Shown here piece by piece: positions 44,247 to 54,050 of a stretch of DNA of 64,000 nt (its first letter is position 1; every line of letters starts with the position of its first letter). Under the pieces are notes generated by a model that saw nothing but the letters and a program-made list of their open reading frames with translations, was not told the origin of the DNA and did no database searches. The DNA is from Bacteroidota bacterium (GTDB lineage Bacteria; Bacteroidota; Bacteroidia; 2-12-FULL-35-15), in the NCBI GenBank assembly GCA_016722565.1, contig JADKIU010000001.1:930001-994000 (forward strand). Reading direction: 5' to 3'. The translations under genes were made by a program, and so were the position numbers.

Positions 44247-46253
44247 TTAAATTCGTATCCCCATCACCAAGATATCATCTACCTGACTGATGTCTTTTTT
44301 CCATTCATTTAAAGCTTTTTCTAATGCGGCTTCTTGTTCAACAGCAGACAAGTGGTGAATAGAAAGCAACAAGTCTTTAAAACGCTTGGTCATGAATTTT
44401 TTACCGCTGTCTCCTCCAAATTGATCCGCAAAACCATCAGTGAAAACATAAATCATATCACCTTTTTTTATATCAATGGAATGGCTTTTAAATTCTTGTT
44501 CATTGGATGTGGTTCCTCCAATTGCAGCTTTTGTAGGAGCAACTTCGAAGAGTTGATTTTCTCTGATATAGTAAAGTGGGCGGTTTGCACCGGCATATTC
44601 GAGTATGCTGTTGGCTAAATCAAAAATACATAATGCAATGTCCATTCCATCCCGCGACATAGAATTTTGTTCGTTTTGACGCAAGGCTTTTTTTACACCT
44701 TTGTTTACGGATGAAAGGATGGAAGAAACATCGTCCAGTCGTTTTTCTAACGCAGCATGGTTAAGCTCATCAATTCCAATCAAACTCATGAAAGCGCCCG
44801 GGATTCCATGGCCTGTGCAATCTGCAGCTGCTAGCAATATTTTTCCGTTTTCATGTTCGGCAAACCAGTAAAAGTCTCCACTTACTACATCCTTCGGTTT
44901 GTATAATCCAAATGCATCGGGCAGGCGATTGAGAATGATAGCCGGATTCGGAAGGCGAGCTCGTTGAATTTGTTTTGCGTAATTAATACTATCGGTAATA
45001 TCTTTGTTCTTTACTTCAATTTCTTTGTAGGCAAGAGATAAAGAATTGTTCGCTTTTTTCTTTTGCAAAAAACTTCTGAATAAAAAAATAGTAAACACCG
45101 CAATTAAGCTACAAAAGATAACGAGGTAGATTTTGAATTTTTTATCCTGAGCTGATTTTTCTTCAAAAGAACTAATGATTAATTCTTTTTTCTCTGATTC
45201 ATACTTAGCCGACATCTCATTGATTTGTCTGCTATTTTGTTCATTATAGGTCGAGTCTTTTAAGTCAGTATACAATTGAAGGTATTCAAATGCTTGTTGA
45301 TAATTTTTTTGCCTTTCATAGGCCTGTGCTAACTTATTGTAGGCATTTGATACACTGTTTTTGTATCCGTGTTTCTTTGCAAGTGCTAATCCCTGTAATG
45401 AATATTCAACTGCTCTTCCAGGTTGCCCCAGCTGTAAATAGCATTCCGATAATCCATTGAAATCTTCAACCGTGTTGTAATTGTCGTTGATTTGTAAGTG
45501 AATTTTGTGAGCGATAGAATAATTCTCAATTGCAAGAGCATATTCTTTCATTTGGAAATAAGTTGAACCTAAATTTCCATAGCCGGCAGCAATTCCTCTG
45601 TCGGCTTTAAGTTCTTTCGCAACATCAATTGCTTTGTGACAATATTCAATCGCTTCAGGATATTTGCCCATTAATTTGTACAAAATTCCTAAATCATCGT
45701 AGCTCGAAATCAGTTTGCGTTTGAAATCATTTTTTAAATTTATTTCTAAAGCAGCGTTGTAATATTTTAAAGTAAGTGGCCAGTTGTTTTGACCTTGATA
45801 AATCCATCCGATATTCCTGTAACATTCTGATATACGATAGGGATCATTTAGTTCTTCAAAAATTTTGAGTGCTTCAAAATAACTGTTGGATGCATTTGTA
45901 TAGTCTCCCGAGAACCAATACAAATCACCGAAATAATTATAACAGATTCCGATTCTTTTTTTGAAATCTAATTTTTTTGCAAGTGCAAGTGACGCTTTTA
46001 TATATTCAAAAGACTTCGATCGGTCTACCGATTCATAGGCAGATGATAAATTCATCAAGGTGTTCAGTTTCAACGTATCTTCTTTGTCACAATTTTTTAA
46101 AACAATCAAAAGTGAATCAATGTGCTTTTCTGAAATTTCTGAGTCAGTTGATTCAGAAGCAAAAAGGGGAGAAGAAAAAAGAGTAGATGCAATTACAACA
46201 ATCAAAAGAGCGTTGAAAGGACGAGTGATTGTATGTAGTAGTTTTTGTAACAT
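44247..46253 (-). CDS. TPR-containing SpoIIE-type serine phosphatase
   Basis: 668 residues: signal/anchor (about 10-32), extracytoplasmic TPR array (about 55-350, with repeats such as AIEYCHKAIDVAKEL and YALAIENYSIAHKIHL), a membrane helix (about 376-393), a short coiled coil and a cytoplasmic PP2C/SpoIIE phosphatase domain (about 435-668, with VVSGDFYWF, AAADCTGHGIPGAFMS, MDIALCIFD and VFTDGFADQFGG). These proteins resemble two-component sensors but end in a phosphatase, likely acting on an anti-sigma-factor antagonist. No partner gene is adjacent. Confidence 0.9.
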   Translation of the reverse strand: MLQKLLHTITRPFNALLIVVIASTLFSSPLFASESTDSEISEKHIDSLLIVLKNCDKEDTLKLNTLMNLSSAYESVDRSKSFEYIKASLALAKKLDFKKRIGICYNYFGDLYWFSGDYTNASNSYFEALKIFEELNDPYRISECYRNIGWIYQGQNNWPLTLKYYNAALEINLKNDFKRKLISSYDDLGILYKLMGKYPEAIEYCHKAIDVAKELKADRGIAAGYGNLGSTYFQMKEYALAIENYSIAHKIHLQINDNYNTVEDFNGLSECYLQLGQPGRAVEYSLQGLALAKKHGYKNSVSNAYNKLAQAYERQKNYQQAFEYLQLYTDLKDSTYNEQNSRQINEMSAKYESEKKELIISSFEEKSAQDKKFKIYLVIFCSLIAVFTIFLFRSFLQKKKANNSLSLAYKEIEVKNKDITDSINYAKQIQRARLPNPAIILNRLPDAFGLYKPKDVVSGDFYWFAEHENGKILLAAADCTGHGIPGAFMSLIGIDELNHAALEKRLDDVSSILSSVNKGVKKALRQNEQNSMSRDGMDIALCIFDLANSILEYAGANRPLYYIRENQLFEVAPTKAAIGGTTSNEQEFKSHSIDIKKGDMIYVFTDGFADQFGGDSGKKFMTKRFKDLLLSIHHLSAVEQEAALEKALNEWKKDISQVDDILVMGIRI

Positions 46254-46302
46254 TTAAAATTTAATTCCATTCGGAATACCTATGAGCAAAGATAGGATAA
46301 GT

Positions 46303-47589
46303 TTAGAGATGAAAGAAATGTTCGATACCCATATATGCAAACGCACCTGCAAAATAACCGACAAGGGCTAGCCAGGCGATTTTTTTTAGGTACCAGATAA
46401 AATCAATTTTTTCCATTCCCATTGCCGCAACACCTGCTGCAGAACCAATGATTAAAATGCTTCCGCCTGTTCCTGCGCAATACGCTAAAAATTCCCAGAT
46501 GTAAGAGTCAGTCGGATAAGTGTTGATGTCGTACATCCCCATGCTTGCAGCAACTAGCGGAACATTGTCAACGATGGCAGATAATAAACCAATGGCGGGA
46601 ACAATGATGTTTAAGTTCCCAATGCTGTCGTTCATGTAGTTTGCTAAGCTTGCTAATACCCCTGTTGATTGTAAAGAAGAAATGGCGATTAAGATTCCTA
46701 AGAAAAATAAAATACTCGACATGTCGATTTTACGTAAAGCGTGCAATACTGACAATGAATCTTTGTCTTCATCATCTTTTTTACTGTGAATGATTTCTGT
46801 AACCACCCACAAAACACCCAAACCAAATAAAACACCCATAAAAGGAGGAAGGTGAGTGATGGTTTTAAACACCGGAACAAAAACCAAGGCCCCAATTCCT
46901 AAAAAGAATACTGCATTGCGTTCTAAAGAAGTTGTTGGATTCGGGGAAGCGTTTTCTTTTATTTCCGGACGAGTAACCGAGCCTTTTAGCTTGAAGGATA
47001 AAATCAATAAAGGCACAATCAGGCAAATAATACTTGGAATTAATAATTTTAACATGATGTTGGGGGCAGTAATCTGACCGCCAATCCATAACATCGTGGT
47101 GGTGACATCGCCAATTGGGCTCCAGGCACCTCCTGCATTGGCAGCAATAATTACCATTCCAATAAATAATAAACGATCTTCTTTATTGTCAATTAGTTTA
47201 CGTAACAAAGAAACCATCACAATCGCTGTTGTTAGATTATCCAGTACAGCCGAAAGAAAAAAGGTAATCGTACAAATAATCCAAAGCAGCTTTTTTTTGT
47301 TGGTGGTCGTAATTCGAGAGGTAATCACATCAAATCCATCGTGCGCATCTATCAATTCAACAAGTGTCATGGCACCCATCAGGAAAAATAAAATTCCGGA
47401 GAGTTCTCCAATATGTTCTGTCAGTTGATCATTTATAGCATGACTATCGCTACCCATTAAAATATAAACAGTCCAGCACAATACACCTGTTAAAAGTGCA
47501 GTCGCTGATTTGTTGATATTAATGGGATGTTCAAAGGCAATTGCAATATATCCAATTACAAAAATGCTTATGATTAATGCATTCATCAT
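46303..47589 (-). CDS. nhaD: NhaD-type sodium/proton antiporter
   Basis: 428 residues from MMNALIISIFVIGY; a start at 47628 would add 13 residues with no helix-compatible sequence. About 12 membrane helices. Family landmarks: FFLMGAMTLVELIDAHDGF, FFLSAVLDNLTTAIVMV, ANAGGAWSPIGDVTTTMLW and, near the end, AIVDNVPLVAASMGMYD and AGTGGSILIIGSAAGVAAMG. It exports Na+ in exchange for H+. Monocistronic, and diverges from the amino-acid permease gene at 47677. Confidence 0.92.
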   Translation of the reverse strand: MMNALIISIFVIGYIAIAFEHPININKSATALLTGVLCWTVYILMGSDSHAINDQLTEHIGELSGILFFLMGAMTLVELIDAHDGFDVITSRITTTNKKKLLWIICTITFFLSAVLDNLTTAIVMVSLLRKLIDNKEDRLLFIGMVIIAANAGGAWSPIGDVTTTMLWIGGQITAPNIMLKLLIPSIICLIVPLLILSFKLKGSVTRPEIKENASPNPTTSLERNAVFFLGIGALVFVPVFKTITHLPPFMGVLFGLGVLWVVTEIIHSKKDDEDKDSLSVLHALRKIDMSSILFFLGILIAISSLQSTGVLASLANYMNDSIGNLNIIVPAIGLLSAIVDNVPLVAASMGMYDINTYPTDSYIWEFLAYCAGTGGSILIIGSAAGVAAMGMEKIDFIWYLKKIAWLALVGYFAGAFAYMGIEHFFHL

Positions 47590-47676
47590 GTTTGTAAAAA
47601 TAACAAAACAGAATTGATATTTTTGCATTTATAATCAAAACTTGTATATATTTGGAATTCATTCAAAACAAAAAAT

Positions 47677-49173
47677 ATGGCAAATCTTTGGGTAAAAAAA
47701 TCTCTTGACAAATTAATGGCTGAGGCCGGAGATAGTGAAAAAGGATTAAAAAGAACCTTATCTGCAGGTAATTTAGTCGCTCTTGGAATTGGGGCTATTA
47801 TTGGAGCGGGGTTATTTGTGAGAACAGCAGCAGCAGCAGCAGACAATGCTGGTCCTGCTGTAACAATTGGATTTATTATTGCTGCTGTCGGTTGTGCATT
47901 TGCTGGTTTGTGTTATGCTGAGTTTGCTTCCATGATTCCAATTGCCGGGAGTGCATACACTTATTCGTATGCTACAATGGGTGAATTTGTAGCTTGGATT
48001 ATTGGTTGGGATTTGGTACTAGAATATGCATTGGGCGCTGCTACGGTTGGAATTGCTTGGAGTGAATATTTAAATAAGTTGTTAGAATATTTTGGGATGC
48101 ACATTCCTTATGAGTGGTGTCATTCTCCTTTTGAAAAAATCACAGATGCTGCGGGTGTTGTTACAGCGCATGGTATGATGAATATTCCCGCTTTATTAAT
48201 TATCGCTCTTCTTTCTTTCCTTCTGATAAAAGGCACTAAAGAATCGGCATGGGTAAACGGAATTATCGTAATCACTAAAGTTGCGATTGTAATTTTATTT
48301 ATTCTTTTTGGCTGGTCTTATATGAATCCAGTAAATCATACTCCTTACATTCCTGAAGCTACAACCTATGTTGATTCATCTGGATTGTCGCATAATTATG
48401 GTGGAATAATGGGAATACTTGGCGCTGCCGGAGTTGTGTTTTTTGCTTTTATAGGATTCGATGCCGTTTCTACTGCAGCTCAAGAAGCAAAAAATCCAAA
48501 ACGCGATATGCCGATTGGTATTTTAGGTTCTTTAGCAATTTGTACAATTTTATACATTTTATTTGCTCATGTATTAACGGGTGTTGCTTCTGTTGATGAT
48601 TTTAGAAATAATGGTCGTGAGGCATCTGTAACGTATGCAATTAATACGTATATGCTGGAGTATGGTTGGTTAGCAAAATTGGTAACGGTAGCTATTTTAG
48701 CTGGTTTCTCTTCAGTAATATTGGTAATGTTAATGGGGCAATCACGTGTGTTTTATTCAATGAGTGTGGATGGTCTTGTTCCGAAAATGTTTTCAACTCT
48801 TCACCCTAAATACAGAACTCCATATAAATCAAATCTTTTCTTTTTAGGGTTTGTTGGTTTGTTTGCTGCATTTGTTCCAGGAGATATTGTTGGTGATATG
48901 ACAAGTATAGGAACATTGTTTGCTTTCATATTAGTTTGTGCTGGTGTATGGATTATGCGAGTGAAAAATCCAGAGTTAAAACGTCAATTCAAAACACCAT
49001 TGGTTCCATTAGTTCCTATTCTTGGTATTGTGGTTTGTGGTGCGATGATTTTTGGTCTAGGATGGCCTAATTGGGCTCGATTAGGTGTTTGGATGTTGAT
49101 TGGTGTGGTAATTTATTTTGGATATGGAATAAAGAATAGTAAACTAAATAATCCCGATAAGGACAAAGAATAG
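47677..49173 (+). CDS. APC-family amino acid permease (cationic amino acid transporter type)
   Basis: 498 residues, about 12-14 membrane helices. The first helix carries the APC motif NLVALGIGAIIGAGLFV, then AGPAVTIGFIIAAVGCAFAG. The loop with WCHSPFE and the region FFAFIGFDAVSTAAQEAKNPKRDMP are typical of the CAT branch. Probably a proton-coupled uptake system; substrate not predictable. Followed by a good terminator and a second, different permease at 49266. Confidence 0.92.
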   Translation: MANLWVKKSLDKLMAEAGDSEKGLKRTLSAGNLVALGIGAIIGAGLFVRTAAAAADNAGPAVTIGFIIAAVGCAFAGLCYAEFASMIPIAGSAYTYSYATMGEFVAWIIGWDLVLEYALGAATVGIAWSEYLNKLLEYFGMHIPYEWCHSPFEKITDAAGVVTAHGMMNIPALLIIALLSFLLIKGTKESAWVNGIIVITKVAIVILFILFGWSYMNPVNHTPYIPEATTYVDSSGLSHNYGGIMGILGAAGVVFFAFIGFDAVSTAAQEAKNPKRDMPIGILGSLAICTILYILFAHVLTGVASVDDFRNNGREASVTYAINTYMLEYGWLAKLVTVAILAGFSSVILVMLMGQSRVFYSMSVDGLVPKMFSTLHPKYRTPYKSNLFFLGFVGLFAAFVPGDIVGDMTSIGTLFAFILVCAGVWIMRVKNPELKRQFKTPLVPLVPILGIVVCGAMIFGLGWPNWARLGVWMLIGVVIYFGYGIKNSKLNNPDKDKE

Positions 49174-49193
49174 AATTTAGTTTTTTAATATTT

Positions 49194-49222
49194 AAAGGAC
49201 GGCTTACCCCGTCCTTTTTTTT
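49194..49222 (+). terminator. Terminator after the first permease
   Basis: Stem AAAGGACGG / CCGTCCTTT with a 6-nt loop and a T8 tail. Confidence 0.9.
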
Positions 49223-49265
49223 AAAGTCCTTTTTCTGTAAAGGAATAAAGATAAAAATAATAGAA

Positions 49266-50717
49266 ATGTCAGAAACACCGGAATTAAAACGCACACTCGG
49301 ATTGCTTGATGCTACCAGCATTGTAGCCGGTTCAATGATTGGTTCCGGAATTTTTATTGTTACTTCTGCAATGGCACGTGATGTCGGTTCTGCAGGTTGG
49401 CTTTTGGTGGTTTGGTTGCTCACTGGATTGATAACTGTATTTGCTGCATTGAGTTATGGTGAACTAGCCGGAATGATGCCGAACGCAGGCGGACAATACA
49501 TTTACATTCAACGCGCTTATGGGCGAATGATTTCTTTCCTTTATGGCTGGACCGTTTTTACTGTTATTCAAACAGGTGTAATTGCTGCTGTTGCAGTAGC
49601 CTTTGCAAAATACACTTCCGTTTTTTTTCCTGAATTAAACAATACAATTTTGGAAATTGGTGCGTCTTATAAAGTTACCTATGCTCAGATTGTTGGTATG
49701 GCAAGTGTTGTTTTTCTTACTTATATCAATAGTAGAGGCGTTCAAAATGGAAAAACCATTCAGTTGATTTTTACTTCCGCAAAATTATTCGCACTCTTTG
49801 CTTTGATTGTTTTAGGAATCGCAATCGGAATTAAAGGAGACGTGTTGGTTGCGAATTTTACAAACATGTGGGAAGCCAGTAAAACAACGCTCGCTCCAGA
49901 TGGAACAATCAGTGTTATACCCTTAGCAGGTTCAGCGCTCTTGGGTGCGATGGGTGCAACCATTATTAACTCGTTGTTTTCAAGTGATGCTTGGAACAAT
50001 GTCACCTTCATTGCTTCCGAAATAAAAGACCCGAAAAAAAATATTCCACGTAGCTTATTTTTAGGAACATTCATCGTGACCATCATTTATATTTTAGCAA
50101 ACGTTGCGTATTTATCACTCTTGCCATTGCATGGTGATCCGAATGCAACAGATGCACTAGGACAAGGAATTATGTTTCCGAGTAATGATAGAGTAGGAGC
50201 AGCAGCTGCATCTATGATTTTTGGTGCGCCTGCCGCGTTTATTATGGCTGCGTTAATTATGGTTTCTACATTTGGTTGCAACAACGGATTGGTGTTAGCA
50301 GGAGCACGTTTGTTTTATGCCATGGCAAAAGATGGTTTGTTTTTTAAAGGTGCAGCAACTCTCAACGAAAAAAATGTTCCTTCCAAAGCATTGTGGTTAC
50401 AGTGTGTTTGGGCTTGTGTATTATGTCTTTCTGGGCAATATGGAGCGTTGTTAGAATATGCTACATTTGCTTCATTGTTGTTTTATATTTTAACCATTGC
50501 TGGGATTTTTGTCTTGAGAAAAAAGGAACCGGATGCCGAACGACCCTATAAAGCTTTTGGTTATCCTGTGATTCCGGCACTTTATATTTTAGTGACAACA
50601 GCAATTTGTGTAGATCTTCTTATCTATAGTCCCATTAGTACTGGACTAGGTTTGGTGATTGTAGCAATTGGAATTCCGATATATTACATTACACAAAAGC
50701 GGCCAGCGCTTAACTAA
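49266..50717 (+). CDS. APC-family amino acid permease (LAT/YbeC-like)
   Basis: 483 residues, about 12 helices, with the APC signature ATSIVAGSMIGSGIFIVTSA, AALSYGELAGMMPNAGGQYI and NVTFIASEIKDPKKNIPRSL. Closer to the L-type/serine-threonine exchanger branch than its upstream neighbour. The shared family but low similarity indicates that the two permeases are not a recent duplication. Its own start lies 44 bp beyond the preceding terminator. Confidence 0.9.
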   Translation: MSETPELKRTLGLLDATSIVAGSMIGSGIFIVTSAMARDVGSAGWLLVVWLLTGLITVFAALSYGELAGMMPNAGGQYIYIQRAYGRMISFLYGWTVFTVIQTGVIAAVAVAFAKYTSVFFPELNNTILEIGASYKVTYAQIVGMASVVFLTYINSRGVQNGKTIQLIFTSAKLFALFALIVLGIAIGIKGDVLVANFTNMWEASKTTLAPDGTISVIPLAGSALLGAMGATIINSLFSSDAWNNVTFIASEIKDPKKNIPRSLFLGTFIVTIIYILANVAYLSLLPLHGDPNATDALGQGIMFPSNDRVGAAAASMIFGAPAAFIMAALIMVSTFGCNNGLVLAGARLFYAMAKDGLFFKGAATLNEKNVPSKALWLQCVWACVLCLSGQYGALLEYATFASLLFYILTIAGIFVLRKKEPDAERPYKAFGYPVIPALYILVTTAICVDLLIYSPISTGLGLVIVAIGIPIYYITQKRPALN

Positions 50718-50719
50718 AC

Positions 50720-50743
50720 ATCCCCGATTATTGTCGGGATTTC
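50720..50743 (+). terminator. Weak hairpin after the second permease
   Basis: ATCCCCGA and TCGGGAT pair imperfectly around a short loop, followed by TTTCT. Probably a terminator. Confidence 0.5.
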
Positions 50744-50851
50744 TACTACTCAATACGTATGCTACTCCGTTAAACTGCTCCAAAGCATAAAGCAGAAGTC
50801 CTTGATGACTTTTGTGAAACGTAGTATTCATTTTATTTTTTTAAATTTTTT

Positions 50852-51814
50852 ATGAAAAACATTTTTCGTGATTTTTTTACGTTCAATAAACGTGAACGCA
50901 ATGGTGTATTTATTTTATTAAGCATTATCGGTGGATTGATACTCTACTTAAATGTTTCTTCTCGTTTTGTTAGTCGTGAAGTAGTTGATTTTACAGCCTT
51001 TGATAAAGATGTAAAAAAATTTCAAGAGACGATTGAGGAGCAAAAAAAAGCAGCAACTTATCATCGAACATCAAGTTTTGAAGCATCAAGTGAAACTGCT
51101 GTGGAGACAAATTCAGAACGATTTTATTTTAATCCGAATAATTTACCTGAACAAGAGTGGAAACGTTTGGGCCTTTCCGAAAAGCAAATTAAAAGCATAA
51201 AAAAATACGAGTCGAAAGGAGGGAAGTTTAGAACAAAAGCAGATGTAAAAAAAATGTATTGCATCAAACAAGAGCAATACGAATCGTTAGAACCCTATAT
51301 TCAAATTGGTTCTCTGGCAGAATCAGCAAGAGCAGGAGAAAAAACAACTTCTGTTTTTCAGGATGGAAAAGTGGAAAATACTTCTTTGATATCTAAATCG
51401 GATGGGGAACACATAAGTCTTGTTGATTTGAATACAGCCGACTCCGCAATGTTGACAGGTATTAAGGGAATCGGACCCTTTTATGCAAAAAACATCATTA
51501 AGTATCGAAACGCTATTGGCGGATTTGTAAAAAAAGAACAATTATTAGAAATCTGGAAATTTGACCAAGAGAAATTAAATGCCATCGAAAAACACATCGT
51601 TGTGGATGCAACAAAAATTAAAAAAATCAATCTCAATAGCTGTGAGCCGTCAGATTTGAAAAGTCCTTACATCAGCTGGACCATAGCCAATGCAATCGTG
51701 AATTATCGGAAAAATCACGGGAAATACAAAACTGTTGATGAAATCAAGAAAACAGATTTGGTAGATGAAGAAACATACCGTAAAATTGTACCCTACTTAG
51801 TTCTTGGTGACTAA
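50852..51814 (+). CDS. Helix-hairpin-helix (ComEA-like) DNA-binding protein
   Basis: 320 residues. One N-terminal membrane helix (about 19-35) and then repeated HhH units: NLPEQEWKRLGLSEKQIKSI with KYESKGGKFRTKADVKKM; DLNTADSAMLTGIKGIGPFY with KYRNAIGGFVKKEQLLEI; and NLNSCEPSDLKSPYISWTIA with NYRKNHGKYKTVDEIKKT. ComEA of competent bacteria binds incoming DNA in the periplasm. This membrane-anchored three-unit version is common in Bacteroidota and its role in DNA uptake is inferred. The stop codon sits inside a palindromic octamer repeat. Confidence 0.87.
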   Translation: MKNIFRDFFTFNKRERNGVFILLSIIGGLILYLNVSSRFVSREVVDFTAFDKDVKKFQETIEEQKKAATYHRTSSFEASSETAVETNSERFYFNPNNLPEQEWKRLGLSEKQIKSIKKYESKGGKFRTKADVKKMYCIKQEQYESLEPYIQIGSLAESARAGEKTTSVFQDGKVENTSLISKSDGEHISLVDLNTADSAMLTGIKGIGPFYAKNIIKYRNAIGGFVKKEQLLEIWKFDQEKLNAIEKHIVVDATKIKKINLNSCEPSDLKSPYISWTIANAIVNYRKNHGKYKTVDEIKKTDLVDEETYRKIVPYLVLGD

Positions 51815-51905
51815 GTAACTAGGTAACTATGTGACGAAGAGAGTCAAATTTTCTTATTCGGTTGGTCACCTTCCTAGTTACCTAGTCACTTAATCATTTA
51901 GTCAC
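51807..51905. repeat. Inverted array of GTRACTAR octamers between the HhH gene and apt
   Basis: The left arm reads as octamers GTGACTAA, GTAACTAG, GTAACTAT, GTGACGAA (51807-51838). The right arm, read on the minus strand from 51905, gives GTGACTAA, ATGATTAA, GTGACTAG, GTAACTAG. The arms are inverted and separated by about 25 bp of T-rich sequence, so a long hairpin can form. It starts inside the stop codon of the preceding gene and ends 7 bp before apt. Confidence 0.8.
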
Positions 51906-51911
51906 TCAATT

Positions 51912-52439
51912 ATGCTAGAAACCAAAATAAAATCAACAATAAGAGACGTAGCCGATTTTCCAAAACCGGGTATTCTTTTCAAAGACATTACTCCCATTTT
52001 TCACAACCAGAACTTGTGCAACGAAATTGTAGCAGAATTTGCGAAACGTGTTGCGGATAAAAATATACATGCCATTGTAGGTGTTGAAAGCAGAGGTTTT
52101 TTATTTGGTTTTGCATTGGCGAACAAATTGAACATCCCATTTGTTTTAGTAAGAAAAGCAGGGAAATTGCCCTACAAGAAAATTTCTTACGAATACGATT
52201 TGGAATACGGTAGCGCAAAAGTAGAAATGCAAGTGGATGAAATTCAGCCTGGCTGGAATGTTTTGATCCATGACGATTTGTTGGCAACAGGTGGAACAGC
52301 AGAAGCTGCAGTGAAATTAATTGAAATGCAACAAGGCAAAGTAGCCGGTTTTGCTTTTGTCGTGGAGCTCGATTTTTTAAAAGGCAGAGAGAAATTAACT
52401 CCCTATTCGGATAATATTATTAGTCTGGTGAATTATTAG
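51912..52439 (+). CDS. apt: Adenine phosphoribosyltransferase
   Basis: 175 residues, purine salvage enzyme joining adenine to PRPP to give AMP. Family start MLETKIKSTIRDVADFPKPG, then GILFKDITPI, GVESRGFLFG, the RKAGKLP loop and the PRPP-binding motif VLIHDDLLATGGTAEAAV. Normal length. It begins right after the octamer hairpin. Confidence 0.96.
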   Translation: MLETKIKSTIRDVADFPKPGILFKDITPIFHNQNLCNEIVAEFAKRVADKNIHAIVGVESRGFLFGFALANKLNIPFVLVRKAGKLPYKKISYEYDLEYGSAKVEMQVDEIQPGWNVLIHDDLLATGGTAEAAVKLIEMQQGKVAGFAFVVELDFLKGREKLTPYSDNIISLVNY

Positions 52440-52460
52440 TTTACATTTAAATAAAAATGA

Positions 52461-52468
52461 TATTTTTG
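52461..52468 (+). promoter_or_regulatory. Possible -7 box for the acyl-CoA dehydrogenase gene
   Basis: TATTTTTG, 22 bp before the start at 52491, matches TAnnTTTG. A -33 element was not clear. Confidence 0.4.
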
Positions 52469-52490
52469 TCTACTCAAAAAAACTGCAACA

Positions 52491-53630
52491 ATGGATTTTA
52501 GCACAAACGAAAATCAAAAAATGATCGCTGATATGATCAAAAAGTTCGGGGAAGATCACATCCGCCCGAAAATGATGGAATGGGACGAATCACAAGAATT
52601 CCCAGTAGAAGTATTCAAAAAGCTTGGAGAACTTGGATTGATGGGCGTTTTGGTGCCTGAGCAATATGGTGGATCTGGATTTTCATATACCGAATATGTG
52701 ACTGCAATTGTAGAATTATCTAAAATTTGTGGCTCCATCGGATTGTCCATGGCAGCTCACAACTCTTTATGTACCGGTCATATCTTGGCATTCGGGAATG
52801 AAGAACAAAAGAAAAAATACCTTCCGAAATTGGCAACAGCAGAATGGATTGGCGCATGGGGATTAACAGAAACAGGCACCGGTTCTGATTCCGGTGGAAT
52901 GACAACAACTGCTAAGAAAGACGGAGATTATTTTGTAATCAACGGTTCGAAGAACTTTATCACGCATGCAATCAGCGGAAACGTTGCGGTTGTAATTGTG
53001 CGTACCGGTGAAAAAGGCGATTCTCATGGAATGTCTGCTTTCATTATTGAAAAAGGAACACCGGGGTTTAACTCCGGAAAAAAAGAAAATAAATTGGGAA
53101 TGCGTGCTTCCGAAACAGCTGAATTAATTTTCACTGATTGCCGCGTTCACAAAGACCAAATGCTAGGAAAAGAAGGCGATGGATTCATTCAAGCAATGAA
53201 AGTTTTGGATGGCGGTCGTATTTCTATTGCTTCATTGGCAGTAGGTATTGCAAAAGGCGCCTTCGAATGTGCTTTAAAATATTCCAAAGAGCGTGAGCAA
53301 TTTGGGAAACCAATTTCTCAGTTTCAAGGGGTGGCCTTCAAATTGGCCGATATGGCAACCGAAATTGAAGCAGCTGAATTATTGACCTATTTTGCTGCCG
53401 ATAAAAAGAACAAAGGGGAGAAAATGACAAAAGAAGGAGCATATGCGAAATATTATGCTTCCGAAGTAGCGGTGAGAGCAGGTACTGAAGCAGTTCAGAT
53501 ATTTGGCGGATACGGTTATACCAAGGACTTCCCGGCAGAAAAATACTACCGCGATAGTAAGTTGTGTACCATCGGAGAAGGAACTTCAGAGATCCAGAAA
53601 ATGGTGATTGCACGAGAAATTATGAAATAA
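52491..53630 (+). CDS. Acyl-CoA dehydrogenase (short-chain/butyryl-CoA type)
   Basis: 379 residues, FAD enzyme introducing the alpha-beta double bond in fatty acyl-CoA. Recognisable segments: AWGLTETGTGSDSGGMTTTA (FAD/substrate), NGSKNFITHA, KLGMRASETAELIFTDCRV, YSKEREQFGKPISQFQG, QIFGGYGYTKDFPAEKYYRD, and GEGTSEIQ with the catalytic Glu at the position usual for short-chain enzymes. No ETF or enoyl-CoA hydratase gene is adjacent. Confidence 0.94.
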   Translation: MDFSTNENQKMIADMIKKFGEDHIRPKMMEWDESQEFPVEVFKKLGELGLMGVLVPEQYGGSGFSYTEYVTAIVELSKICGSIGLSMAAHNSLCTGHILAFGNEEQKKKYLPKLATAEWIGAWGLTETGTGSDSGGMTTTAKKDGDYFVINGSKNFITHAISGNVAVVIVRTGEKGDSHGMSAFIIEKGTPGFNSGKKENKLGMRASETAELIFTDCRVHKDQMLGKEGDGFIQAMKVLDGGRISIASLAVGIAKGAFECALKYSKEREQFGKPISQFQGVAFKLADMATEIEAAELLTYFAADKKNKGEKMTKEGAYAKYYASEVAVRAGTEAVQIFGGYGYTKDFPAEKYYRDSKLCTIGEGTSEIQKMVIAREIMK

Positions 53631-53748
53631 GGCCTTGTATTTCGGCTAAAAACTGAAAATAAATTGAAAAAATTGGGTTTTAGGATTTAGGATTTAGAAA
53701 TTTATCTTATATTTGCATCCCATTTATAAAAATTAAAAACAAAACAAG

Positions 53749-53943
53749 ATGTTAATAGTACAAGTTAAAGAAGGCGAAGCAATCGAAAAAGCACTTAAGA
53801 AATTCAAAAAGAAATTTGAAAAAACAGGTGTTGTTAAAGAATTACGTGAACGTTCAAAATTCACTAAACCTTCTGTAGTGTATCGCGAAGCAAAAATTAA
53901 AGCGATTTACAAAGAGAAAATGCAACGCAGCGAAGAAGCATAG
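53749..53943 (+). CDS. rpsU: 30S ribosomal protein S21
   Basis: 64 residues, basic: MLIVQVKEGEAIEKALKKFK, then FEKTGVVKELRERSKFTKPS. A TATATTTG box at 53708-53715 lies 33 bp upstream of the start. S21 sits near the anti-Shine-Dalgarno end of 16S rRNA; few genes here show a Shine-Dalgarno, consistent with Bacteroidota. Confidence 0.96.
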   Translation: MLIVQVKEGEAIEKALKKFKKKFEKTGVVKELRERSKFTKPSVVYREAKIKAIYKEKMQRSEEA

Positions 53944-53974
53944 TTCTTCCTTCTGTTTATTAAAATATTACCTG

Positions 53975-54017
53975 AAAAGGAAAGATCTTATTGCGAAAGC
54001 AGGTCTTTCCTTTTTTA
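53975..54017 (+). terminator. Terminator after rpsU
   Basis: Stem AAAAGGAAAGA / TCTTTCCTTTT with a loop of about 18 nt and a T6 tail. Confidence 0.8.
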
Positions 54018-54050
54018 TTTGTTACCTTGGCTATCACTTAATATGCTGCG

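Noticed and set aside
48120..48135. HSPFEK in the first amino-acid permease, the same peptide as encoded by the repeat inside pyrF
   Set aside because: The DNA here has no C-run/G-run palindrome, and WCHSPFE is part of a normal loop in this permease branch.
47677..50717. Two adjacent permeases as a recent duplication
   Set aside because: They share only the general APC motifs and belong to different branches, so co-location rather than recent duplication.
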